NCBI GenBank assembly: GCA_910574895.1
Contig: CAJTDQ010000002.1
Location: 62,001 to 126,000, forward strand
DNA: 64,000 nucleotides
Direction: 5' to 3'
Origin: Eubacteriaceae bacterium
Lineage (GTDB): Bacteria; Bacillota; Clostridia; Lachnospirales; Lachnospiraceae
The notes under the pieces were generated by a model. The model did not search any database. It was not told the origin of the DNA and saw only the letters and a list, made by a program, of their open reading frames with translations. Positions within the stretch are counted from its first letter, which is position 1; every line of letters starts with the position of its first letter. Shown in pieces: positions 25,220 to 33,893 of this stretch. A program made the translations under genes and the position numbers.

Positions 25220-27004
25220 TTATTTAAAGTATTCATAAATCACTTTCCAAATGCTATCCTTTTCCTGACCAAGCGCCCAATATGCGACGCCTCCCATCTT
25301 ATACTTATTCATCAGCTCTAATCTTGCTTTCACCGAGGTTTCATCTTCTAACCAGATAGAATAAGTTGATTTTCCTTTAGAATACGTAACAAAATTCTGC
25401 CCTGTAGTCTTATCAAAAGCTGGTTTCACACCCGCCTCCTTATAGAGCTGTTCTGCTGTATTCATATTGACTGCCTCACTTGTAAGATAATAGTTACCGT
25501 TTACAGCATCTTGTACAAGTGTACCTGTTCCGTCACCATCCTCCTGTGGTGTCTCTTTCCAAACTCTGGTGTAGAACGGCATGCCATTAATAATTCTCGA
25601 TGCATCCTTCGCCTCTTTTATTGTATCTTTAATAGATTTTTCTGCATATGCCATTGATGAAACAGAACCTGCCTCTTCACTGCCGGATGTATGTTCATCA
25701 TAGTTCATAATCATAATATAATCTGCTAATTTCAACTGTTGCTCTCTGTCAAAATATTCGCTCCACTCAGATGGTGCATAATTATCAATTGAAAGTATCG
25801 TCCCGGTCTTCCTGCACTCTATAGAAAGTTCCCGCAAAAACTGCATATAATCATCAGCAATATCTTTTGAAATATATTCAAAATCAATATTAATGCCATC
25901 TAAATCATAACTGTCTGCATAATACATAATATTTCTCACAAATCTTTGTCGCAGTTCTGTCGATGTGAGAACAGTCTTTGTAAGTTTTTTATCTGTAAAA
26001 TCATTAACCAATGCCCATACCTGAATATTCTTCTTATGTGCTTTTTCTACATAATTTAAATCCGCCAGTGTCGATAAATTTCCTCTCTTGTCCATCAAAG
26101 AAAACCATGTTGGAGAAAGTACATTTATCCCCTTTGTATTCTTTAACAAATCATCCAGATTATTATTTGCATTCTGGTTATAAACCTGATTCCATGCCAG
26201 ACTTACTTTTTTGTCCAACGTGACATGAGTATATTCCGCATCATCGTTTTTATATTCTGTCTTTTTTATTTTTTCGTCCACTAACTCTTTTACCGGAATA
26301 TATCCAATAAAACCACTGTCTGTTTTTACTTTATTCCAATTTTTTCCTTTTTCAATTAAGGTAACTTCTGTATCTTCTGGAATCTCCGTAACGATGAGAT
26401 TCTGATAATCCCCTTTTGTCCGCATTTCTATATCACTGTCTGTCTTAAATACTGTCTTCTCCCCGTTTTTATATTTAAGGCTAAGAATCGTCGGTACTTT
26501 TTCATTTCCCTTTGTGACTGTATATTTTATATCAATATATTTTTCGATAAACTTAATGTTTACATAACATTTTCCATTCTCTGTCAGAAAAACTGTATAT
26601 CCTACATTTTCATCTGTATCTGAATGTATAACCGTTTCTCCCTCACCTACAGCATACACGTTTTTTGCATTTGTAAATAACAGTTTCTTTTCTTTTTTAT
26701 CCCAATAAAATCTCTTATCCACATTTTCTTTAATTGTATTTATATTTATATATGCATCGACATCCTTCATAATTGCATAATCTTTACTATATTCATGTTC
26801 CAATGCTACTGCAATTACCTGACTCCCTACTGATGTCTTATATTCAATATCATTACCGGCTTTATCTTCATAAGTCAGTCCCATATACCACTTCAAATCA
26901 ACTTTTCCATCATTTGTTTTAATAAATAAATTACACCCACTTGTTAATACTATAGTAAAAGCCATCACTGCCACCAGCAATATCACTTTTAAATTTCTCT
27001 TCAT
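25220..27004 (-). CDS. Lipoprotein with SH3-like domain and GH18 glycosidase domain
   Basis: A 594-residue surface lipoprotein; the signal peptide ends in the lipobox VLTSGC. Residues about 30-180 resemble the copper-amine-oxidase-N/stalk type (VDAYININTIKENVDKRF; KCYVNIKFIEKYIDIKYTV). A bacterial SH3-like segment follows at about 190-240 (IPEDTEVTLIEKGKNWNKVK). The C-terminal 310 residues are a GH18 domain with the catalytic motif DGINIDFEYI (about 366-375) and an MIMNYDEHTSGSEEAGSVSS loop. This architecture is close to spore or cell-wall lysins of the YaaH/YdhD group. The likely role is hydrolysis of peptidoglycan N-acetylglucosaminyl linkages; chitin-like substrates are possible. AGGAGGAAG precedes the ATG. 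Confidence 0.82.
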   Translation of the reverse strand: MKRNLKVILLVAVMAFTIVLTSGCNLFIKTNDGKVDLKWYMGLTYEDKAGNDIEYKTSVGSQVIAVALEHEYSKDYAIMKDVDAYININTIKENVDKRFYWDKKEKKLLFTNAKNVYAVGEGETVIHSDTDENVGYTVFLTENGKCYVNIKFIEKYIDIKYTVTKGNEKVPTILSLKYKNGEKTVFKTDSDIEMRTKGDYQNLIVTEIPEDTEVTLIEKGKNWNKVKTDSGFIGYIPVKELVDEKIKKTEYKNDDAEYTHVTLDKKVSLAWNQVYNQNANNNLDDLLKNTKGINVLSPTWFSLMDKRGNLSTLADLNYVEKAHKKNIQVWALVNDFTDKKLTKTVLTSTELRQRFVRNIMYYADSYDLDGINIDFEYISKDIADDYMQFLRELSIECRKTGTILSIDNYAPSEWSEYFDREQQLKLADYIMIMNYDEHTSGSEEAGSVSSMAYAEKSIKDTIKEAKDASRIINGMPFYTRVWKETPQEDGDGTGTLVQDAVNGNYYLTSEAVNMNTAEQLYKEAGVKPAFDKTTGQNFVTYSKGKSTYSIWLEDETSVKARLELMNKYKMGGVAYWALGQEKDSIWKVIYEYFK

Positions 27005-27334
27005 AAGAGCTTCCTCCTTTTGTTTTTCGCACTAATTGCTATCATAACACATAAGATAGCCTATGGGAAGAAAATCAAAAATTTATCCAGATTTTTCTCA
27101 TCCCACAGGCCGTTCACTTTTTCATAACACAAAAGCAAACATTCTAGGGGAAACTCAACTAATAATATTGTCAAGTTATGCCTTCGTGATATATATTTCC
27201 CTGATATGTTTATAGATATTTAGATTATACCATATTGTTTGAGGTTTTCAATATATTTCTTAAGTGATTTTAAAGTTTTTTAATATTTTTAAAAAAATGT
27301 AATAATTTGTACACTTTTTTCGTATATATATTAT

Positions 27335-27495
27335 ACTGTTATAAAAGTTCAGCCATGCGATAAAAACTATATATAGCAATATGGCTGCTTGCAGACAATA
27401 TGTTATATATAGTTTTTATCATATGATGAACATCCACAGCGAAGGAAATCCATTGGATTTTCGAGCTGATGGCTGAACATTTAATTACTGTTATA
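27335..27495. mobile_element. Palindromic insertion-like element with 9-bp direct repeats
   Basis: ACTGTTATA occurs at 27335-27343 and again at 27487-27495. Between them lies a 143-base segment whose ends pair through GTTCAGCCAT (27347-27356) and ATGGCTGAAC (27469-27478). Inside are two further hairpins: a long one with arms ATAAAAACTATATATA and TATATATAGTTTTTAT, and one built on GGAAATCC/GGATTTTC. There is no coding sequence. The structure fits a small non-autonomous element with target-site duplication, or a structured leader of mecA. The rest of 27005-27573 shows only AT-rich sequence. Confidence 0.5.
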
Positions 27496-27573
27496 TATTA
27501 CTAGTCGAAAAACTTTACACTTCTGATTTTATTGGATATACTATTAGAAGGAACATGATGTGAGGTGATTTTT

Positions 27574-28296
27574 ATGAAAATTGAAAAAATTAGTGAAAAT
27601 CAGATTCGCTGTACTTTAACAAAGGAAGATCTCGCAGACCGAAATATTAAAATTAGCGAATTAGCCTATGGCACTGGAAAGACAAGAGAGCTTTTTCAGG
27701 ATATGATGCAGCAGGCAAACGATGATTTTGGTTTTGAAGTAAACGATATTCCTTTGATGGTGGAAGCTATCCCGCTTTCTCCCGAAAGTATTATCTTAGT
27801 GATTACCAAAGTAGATGATCCCGAGGAAACGGAAGAACATCTTTCCAAATTTTTCTCAAAAGAGCTGAAAGATAAATTTAAGGACAGTATTCTTTCGCAT
27901 TTAGATGATATAGAAATCGATTTAAATGATATAGAGCAGATTGGAGAACATCTGCAAAGTAACAATAATTCATCTACTGAAAGCACAAGCGATGATGATT
28001 CATTATTATATAGTATATATTCTTTTGACACATTAAGTGATATTATTTCCGTAGCCGGAATGATTGCTCCTTCATATAATGGTGATAGTTCCGTATACAA
28101 ATCACCATTTAACAACAGATACTATTTATCGTTATGTATGGAGTCATCAGAAGAGAAAACACTAAATAAAATATGTAGTATTCTTACAGAAAACGGCCAT
28201 CGTGAAACACCGACATATGTAAAAGAATTATTCTATATGGAACACTATGATGAGATAATTGCTGATAAAGCAATCGAAAAATTAGCACAGATATAA
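27574..28296 (+). CDS. mecA: MecA adaptor protein for ClpC
   Basis: 240 residues from the ATG at 27574, chosen for the GTGAGG site 8 bases upstream; a GTG at 27565 is the other in-frame option. The N-terminal substrate-binding domain (MKIEKISENQIRCTLTKEDL, then GKTRELFQDMMQQANDDFGF) and the C-terminal ClpC-binding domain (IYSFDTLSDIISVAGM; SSVYKSPFNNRYYLSLC) are joined by an acidic linker. MecA delivers proteins to ClpCP for degradation. It is a lone plus-strand gene behind the palindromic element, with a strong terminator after it. Confidence 0.88.
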   Translation: MKIEKISENQIRCTLTKEDLADRNIKISELAYGTGKTRELFQDMMQQANDDFGFEVNDIPLMVEAIPLSPESIILVITKVDDPEETEEHLSKFFSKELKDKFKDSILSHLDDIEIDLNDIEQIGEHLQSNNNSSTESTSDDDSLLYSIYSFDTLSDIISVAGMIAPSYNGDSSVYKSPFNNRYYLSLCMESSEEKTLNKICSILTENGHRETPTYVKELFYMEHYDEIIADKAIEKLAQI

Positions 28297-28356
28297 AAAA
28301 CAGATACATTTCTCACAAGCCTTTTGTTTGTTTTGAAATGTATCTGTTTTCTTTTA
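28297..28356. terminator. Bidirectional terminator between mecA and the methyltransferase gene
   Basis: A 16-bp stem (AAAACAGATACATTTC at 28297-28312 with its complement at 28335-28350), a 22-base loop and T-tracts on both strands. It serves the convergent mecA and SpoU-type genes. Confidence 0.85.
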
Positions 28357-28358
28357 CT

Positions 28359-29129
28359 CTATTTCCATTTCGCCTCATACATTAATATAGCGGTTGCTAC
28401 CGCTGCATTGAGTGACTCAACTTTTCCCTCCATCGGAATACGGATTAACTTATCTGCCTTATCAGCCACTTCCTTACTCAATCCACGGGCTTCATTACCA
28501 ATCAAAAGGGCTACATCTTTTCCAAAAACTCCCTTATTATAATCTTCTCCCTGCAAATGCGCCGCATATGTGGTGACGCCGGCCTCTCTTATAGTATCTA
28601 TAGCTGATGGCAAATCATCTACAACTGTGAATGGCACTCGGAATATAGAACCCATTGTAGAGCGAATTACTTTCGGATTATAAATATCTGCACAATCATT
28701 ACTCATTACTACTCCTGCAATCCCTGCGCCTTCTCCTGTTCTCACAATCGTTCCCAAATTTCCCGGGTCCTGCAGCCTGTCAAGTACCACAATGCAGCTT
28801 TGTTCTTTGCTTCTACAGTTCAAAATGTCGTTCAGAGAATATTCACTTTGAGTAACTACAGCCATCACTCCTTGTGGCGTCACTGTATCCGAAATCTTTT
28901 TAAAAACACTATCACTGACTGTCTGAAAACAAACATCCTGTAATTTTTCTTCATTTTCTCTTAAAAAACCTTCTGATACATAAACCGCCTTCAAATTTTC
29001 TTTAGGAACTTCTGAAAACATTTTAACACCTTCAACTACAAACTGTTTCTTCTGTTTTCTGACTTTCGCCTTTTCTTTTAATTGTATAATATTTTTAATC
29101 TGCTCATTTGATGTTGACGTAATAACCAT
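28359..29129 (-). CDS. SpoU/TrmH-family RNA 2'-O-ribose methyltransferase
   Basis: A 256-residue SPOUT enzyme with an N-terminal substrate-binding domain (SNEQIKNIIQLKEKAKVRKQ; FVVEGVKMFSEV). The C-terminal knotted domain has all three motifs: DRLQDPGNLGTIVRTGEGAG, PKVIRSTMGSIFRVP and LLIGNEARGLSKEV with VESLNAAVATAILMYE. It uses S-adenosylmethionine, most likely on 23S rRNA like YsgA-type proteins; the exact nucleotide is unknown. AGGAGA precedes the ATG. It follows dnaE by 14 bases. Confidence 0.9.
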   Translation of the reverse strand: MVITSTSNEQIKNIIQLKEKAKVRKQKKQFVVEGVKMFSEVPKENLKAVYVSEGFLRENEEKLQDVCFQTVSDSVFKKISDTVTPQGVMAVVTQSEYSLNDILNCRSKEQSCIVVLDRLQDPGNLGTIVRTGEGAGIAGVVMSNDCADIYNPKVIRSTMGSIFRVPFTVVDDLPSAIDTIREAGVTTYAAHLQGEDYNKGVFGKDVALLIGNEARGLSKEVADKADKLIRIPMEGKVESLNAAVATAILMYEAKWK

Positions 29130-29143
29130 ACTTTCACAATCTC

Positions 29144-32100
29144 CTACGCTCTGACCTTAACAAATTCTTCTCCATATTTTTTCTTTAGTAATTCAAGTAA
29201 TTCATTTGTTATACTGACCGAATACTGGGCCGGCATCATTTTTCTCTGCCGTTCTTTTGCCAATGCCACCATTACTTTATCATTTCCTCTATTTTCAGAT
29301 AATATCTGAATAAATTCCTGATTTTTCTGCAGATAGTCTCCCTTATCTGCAAATGCTACCCACAACTCCGACGGAACATCACTGAACTCACGTATCTTAT
29401 TTGCGATAACCTTTCCTGCAGCATTTTCTTCAATATTTGCCTCACCGTCAATAAAGACTTTTTTGCCTTCTACAATCAAATGTCTGTTACTATCATACTG
29501 TCTCGGGAACACAATGACTTCTATCGTTCCCACCAAATCTTCCAATGTAATAAATGCCATCTGCGCACCGGTCTTTGTAAACTTTCTAGTTACCGTACTT
29601 ACAATACCGCCAACCGTTACATGGGATTTATCCTCTACTTTTGATTCTTCCCCCTCTTCCGGAACAGCAAAATCAAGCGTCATATTCGTTATCACTCTGC
29701 GCCACTTCTCTTCCTGGTCCTGCAATGGATGTCCACTGGCATAAATTCCTATTACTTCTTTTTCAAATTCCAGCTTCTGGTCTGTATCATACTCTCCAAC
29801 ATCCGGCATCTGCACTTTGTAAGTCTCCTTTGCCTCTTCATCAGCAAAATCGAATAGAGTAACCTGTCCTGCCATCGCATCTTTCTTTTCCTGATTCACA
29901 CCATCCATAATCTGTACATAAACCATCATCATCTGCTTTCTAGTAGCCCCTAGAGAATCAAATGCTCCCGCTTTAATAAAATTCTCTATCGCTCTTTTAT
30001 TGACACCAAGACCCGCTGTTCTGGTAATAAAATCGTCTAAATCCTTATATTTGCCATGAGCCTCCCGCTCTGCAACAATATTGTCAATAATCGCCTTACC
30101 TACATTCTTAATAGCTGTCAGTCCATAACGGATACAATTTTCTCCTGCTGAAAATCCACTTTCCCCTTCATTAATATCCGGCGGTAATATCTCAATCCCC
30201 ATAGAACGACAGGAATAAACATACTCTGCCACTTTTCCTGTCCAGTCCATAACAGATGTAAGCATTGCCGCCATAAACTCTGCTGTATAATAATATTTCA
30301 AATAAGCTGTCTGATAGGCTACAACTGCATACGCTGCCGCATGGGATTTGTTAAAAGCATACTTTGCAAAATCTGTCATTTCGTCGTAAATCTTGTTGGC
30401 AATTTCTTCACTGATACCGTTATTTACGCAGCCTTTTACACCCTCCGATACATCGCCATATACAAACTTCTGACGTTCTTTTGCCATAACATCTGCTTTT
30501 TTCTTTGACATTGCACGGCGAAGCAGGTCACTTCGTCCAAGCGTATAGCCTGCCAGATCACGCACAATCTGCATAACCTGTTCCTGATAAACGATACAAC
30601 CATAAGTCGGCTCTAAAATATGCTCCAGCTGAGGGCAGTCATAAGTTACACTGTCAATATTATTCTTTCCCTCAATATATTTCGGTATAAAATCCATAGG
30701 CCCCGGCCGATACAATGAAATACCCGCAATAATGTCTTCCAAACTCTGTGGTTTTAACTCTTTCATAAAGTTTTTCATTCCACCACTTTCCAACTGGAAT
30801 ATACCTTCCGTATTTCCTGTTCCTATGTAATCTAATACTTTTTTATCCGCATAATCTATGTTATTCAAATCTAAATCAATTTCTCTGTTTTTCTTAATAT
30901 ATCTCTGTGTATTCTGAATAACTGTCAAGTTTCGAAGTCCCAGAAAGTCCATCTTCAACAGTCCAAGTTCTTCCAGTGTTGTCATAATATACTGGGTAGT
31001 AATGGAACCATCGGCTGCCCTTGACAACGGCACATATTCATCTACCGGCTTTCCACAGATAACCACACCTGCCGCATGCATTGAGGCATGACGCGGCAGT
31101 CCTTCCAGCCTCATGGACATATCTATCAAATACTTTACTTCAGAATCTGAATCATATAACGCTTTCAATTCTCTGTTTTGCTTCAGTGCCAGCTCCAATG
31201 TCATATGCAAATCATTTGGAATCATCTTTGCAATACTGTCACACTGCGCATAAGGCATATCCAGCACACGCCCCACATCTCGTATAACTCCCTTCGCTTT
31301 CAGCGTACCAAAAGTAACAATCTGTGCTACATGATCTTTACCATATTTTCTTCCAACATAATCAATGACATCCTGACGTCTTTCAATACAGAAATCCACG
31401 TCAATATCGGGCATAGAAACACGTTCCGGATTCAGGAAACGCTCAAACAGCAGATTATATCTCATTGGTTCAATATCTGTAATCTCAAGACAATAAGAAA
31501 CAAGACTTCCTGCCGCAGAACCTCGCCCCGGTCCTACTGCAATGCCATTCGACTTTGCATAGTGAATAAAATCCCATACAATTAAAAAATATTCGATATA
31601 TCCCATATTTTTAATTGTATTTAATTCGTAATCAAGTCTTTCCTGCAGTTCTTCTTTTGTAAGCTTACAATGTTCATCTGCTTTTCCCTGAAAAACGGGA
31701 TATCTGTTATGTAAACCATTTTCACATAATTCTTTTAAATATGTCCATGGTGTATAACCTTCCGGCACCTCAAAATTAGGGAGTTTTGTTACACCAAACT
31801 CAAAAGTCACATTACAGCGTTCTGCAATCTTATGGGTATTTTCAAGTGCCTGCGGTGCATACGGAAATAATGATGCCATTTCCTCTTCAGATTTCAAATA
31901 AAACTGTCCGCCTTCATAGCGCATTCTATCCTCGTCTGCTTTCTTTTTACCAGTCTGTATACATAGAAGTATATCATGAGCTTCCATATCATCCGCATAA
32001 GTATAATGCACGTCATTTGTACACACTAAATTAAGCCCCAATTCTTCACTGAGCCTCATTAATGACTGATTCACTGTTCTCTGTTCTGGTATTCCATGAT

Positions 32101-32629
32101 CCTGAAGTTCTAAAAAATAATTATCTTTTCCATAGATATCTATATGGCGCATCGCTGCTGCTTTCGCTTCTTCGTACTCACCTCTTGAGAGGTATTTCTG
32201 CACCTCACCTGCCAGACATGCACTAAGACATATAATACCTTCTGAAAATTCTTTCAGAACTTCATAATCTACTCTAGGCTTATAATAAAAACCTTCAACA
32301 AATCCCTTTGACACAATACGACAAAGGTTTTCATAACCTGTATTATTTTCTGCAAGCAAAATAAGGTGATAATATCTATCCTCACCTGCATTGACTTCTT
32401 TATCAAAACGGGAACCTGGAGCTACATATACCTCACAGCCAATAATCGGCTTTATATCATTCGCCAAAGCTGCACGATAAAAATCAATTGCCCCATACAT
32501 AACACCATGATCTGTTATGGCAAGACTGTCCATTCCCAACTCTTTCGCTCTCTTTGTTATTTCTTTAATTTTACTGGAACCATCCAACAGACTGTACTCT
32601 GTATGGACATGTAAATGTGTAAACGCCAT
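29144..32629 (-). CDS. dnaE: DNA polymerase III alpha subunit, DnaE type
   Basis: A 1161-residue replicative polymerase. The PHP domain is first (FTHLHVHTEYSLLDGSSKI). The polymerase core follows, with the aspartates in GPGRGSAAGSLVSYCL and SMPDIDVDFCIERR and the YQEQVMQIVRDLAGYTLG fingers region. A helix-hairpin-helix (DDFITRTAGLGVNKRAIENF) and an OB fold (VTVGGIVSTVTRKFTKTGAQ) complete it. No 3'-5' exonuclease domain is present, separating it from PolC. AGGAGGCATTAT precedes the ATG. In Firmicutes this enzyme usually acts with PolC, extending primers. Confidence 0.95.
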   Translation of the reverse strand: MAFTHLHVHTEYSLLDGSSKIKEITKRAKELGMDSLAITDHGVMYGAIDFYRAALANDIKPIIGCEVYVAPGSRFDKEVNAGEDRYYHLILLAENNTGYENLCRIVSKGFVEGFYYKPRVDYEVLKEFSEGIICLSACLAGEVQKYLSRGEYEEAKAAAMRHIDIYGKDNYFLELQDHGIPEQRTVNQSLMRLSEELGLNLVCTNDVHYTYADDMEAHDILLCIQTGKKKADEDRMRYEGGQFYLKSEEEMASLFPYAPQALENTHKIAERCNVTFEFGVTKLPNFEVPEGYTPWTYLKELCENGLHNRYPVFQGKADEHCKLTKEELQERLDYELNTIKNMGYIEYFLIVWDFIHYAKSNGIAVGPGRGSAAGSLVSYCLEITDIEPMRYNLLFERFLNPERVSMPDIDVDFCIERRQDVIDYVGRKYGKDHVAQIVTFGTLKAKGVIRDVGRVLDMPYAQCDSIAKMIPNDLHMTLELALKQNRELKALYDSDSEVKYLIDMSMRLEGLPRHASMHAAGVVICGKPVDEYVPLSRAADGSITTQYIMTTLEELGLLKMDFLGLRNLTVIQNTQRYIKKNREIDLDLNNIDYADKKVLDYIGTGNTEGIFQLESGGMKNFMKELKPQSLEDIIAGISLYRPGPMDFIPKYIEGKNNIDSVTYDCPQLEHILEPTYGCIVYQEQVMQIVRDLAGYTLGRSDLLRRAMSKKKADVMAKERQKFVYGDVSEGVKGCVNNGISEEIANKIYDEMTDFAKYAFNKSHAAAYAVVAYQTAYLKYYYTAEFMAAMLTSVMDWTGKVAEYVYSCRSMGIEILPPDINEGESGFSAGENCIRYGLTAIKNVGKAIIDNIVAEREAHGKYKDLDDFITRTAGLGVNKRAIENFIKAGAFDSLGATRKQMMMVYVQIMDGVNQEKKDAMAGQVTLFDFADEEAKETYKVQMPDVGEYDTDQKLEFEKEVIGIYASGHPLQDQEEKWRRVITNMTLDFAVPEEGEESKVEDKSHVTVGGIVSTVTRKFTKTGAQMAFITLEDLVGTIEVIVFPRQYDSNRHLIVEGKKVFIDGEANIEENAAGKVIANKIREFSDVPSELWVAFADKGDYLQKNQEFIQILSENRGNDKVMVALAKERQRKMMPAQYSVSITNELLELLKKKYGEEFVKVRA

Positions 32630-32691
32630 ATAATGCCTCCTAATGTTTAGAGTATATCATATTTCGCGATTTATGTCGTTTTCTTTTTCTA

Positions 32692-33813
32692 AATTCCGGT
32701 TTGTCGAGGAGTGACTTTCCTGCTGAAGAAATACAGACAGAGAATATCTTCACCTCGATTCTTGAACATTTATAGAAAATAAAAATAATATTGAATATTT
32801 TAAGCACCGACTTCATCTTCGAAAAAATCCTGATGATTTTTTCTCAGGTAAGTCTGGACATTTGATTTTGTGAATCAAATGTCCGCTTAATATTCAATAT
32901 TATTTTTATTTTATAAATGTATTCAAGACTCTCAAGTTCCTATATTCTCTGTCCGTATTCTTCCAGCAGTGAAATGCCCTAACTTCTACAAACCCGAATC
33001 TGTCAAATGTGAAAGTACGGGCGGTCTGCCCATACTTTTTCGTCTAACAAATTTAATTTTGCGGGGATGAAGCCATGGCATACATGTGGGAATATTTAAA
33101 ATTCGTGATGAATCAGATGTATACAGAGGATTTTGCACCAAAATCCGGGCTTGGCTGATTAATAAAAGTATATTACATATATTTTTTTATCAAACCAGAA
33201 AACATATATGTAAAAATGTTTGAAAAATGTGGCAGGTGAAAACATATTACATATTTATCTTTACCTAACAACCAGATATATATGTAAAAAGTGTTTGAAA
33301 TTTATGGCAGATAAATATATATTACATATCTACTACGAAAAAATAAGAATTAATATATGTAATTTCGTATAATAAAGCGGAAAAAGCGATTGAAAATACA
33401 TCGGGAAACTAAAGAATCAATACTTTATATATGTAAATCTTAAATATGTTTTGTGGCAAGATGGTGCATTTTCTGTACACATCACGCTGACAACGAAATG
33501 CCGCCGTCACGACAATTACAATTTATAAGTTTGCGATTTGTGGTGGTGGGAAGAGATATAAAAGGAATACACTTGAAAACATTGAATTTCATAAACGGAT
33601 TTGTATATAAAAAAGAAGTACGTAATTAAAACTAAAATTTGATTTCCGAATCAAATTTTAAGGATTCACGGAGGAGAATTCAAATAAAGAATTCTCCGTA
33701 GTTGTATCCTGTGTTTTAAATTACTTACTTCTTTTTTATATCTACAAATGTTTATGAAATTCAGTTTCCAAGTGTATCCTTTTATACTCAAACCACCTCA
33801 ACAAACCGAAATT
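32692..33813. mobile_element. Composite hairpin element, copy 1 (1122 bp, TA-flanked)
   Basis: Ends are inverted repeats: AATTCCGGTTTGTCGAGG on the left, and the complement of AATTTCGGTTTGTTGAGG on the right, each flanked by TA (32690-32691 and 33814-33815). Module A (32713-32975) is a long imperfect palindrome whose arms include TTCCTGCTGAAGAAATAC and AATAATATTGAATATT. It encloses two apical hairpins (GAAAAAATC/GATTTTTTC and GGACATTTGATT/AATCAAATGTCC). Module B (33555-33787) repeats the plan with other sequence: arms ATACACTT...AAGTGTAT and AAGAAGTA...TACTTCTT, apical hairpins AAAATTTGATT/AATCAAATTTT and GGAGAATTC/GAATTCTCC. Modules A and B recur at 48563-49240. No transposase is present. 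Confidence 0.75.
33165..33368. repeat. Degenerate array of about 75-bp AT-rich hairpin units
   Basis: Three related units each begin ATTACATAT and contain ATATATGTAA 35-45 bases later, so each can form an ACATATAT/ATATATGT hairpin; two also share GTTTGAAA and TGGCAG. The array lies in the central part of element copy 1 and is missing from copy 2. Confidence 0.6.
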
Positions 33814-33842
33814 TAAACACCCCAGGGCTTATGCCCCGGGGT
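33811..33842 (-). terminator. Terminator at the element edge, downstream of the GH64 gene
   Basis: GC-rich stem ACCCCAGGGC/GCCCCGGGGT with a 4-base loop, followed on the minus strand by TTTAAATTT, which is the end of the composite element. Confidence 0.7.
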
Positions 33843-33857
33843 CTTAAAAATATATAG

Positions 33858-33880
33858 AGAAAAACTTCGAAAGGTTTTCT
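33858..33880 (-). terminator. Hairpin just after the GH64 stop codon
   Basis: AGAAAA and TTTTTCT arms with an inner CTTTCGAAG palindrome, 13 bases after the stop codon. It is a first, weaker termination site before the GC-rich hairpin. Confidence 0.5.
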
Positions 33881-33893
33881 ATTTGTTAAAATA

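Noticed and set aside
33075-33158. 27-codon frame inside element copy 1 as a gene
   Set aside because: It is absent from copy 2 and has no recognisable similarity; kept only as a note in a finding.
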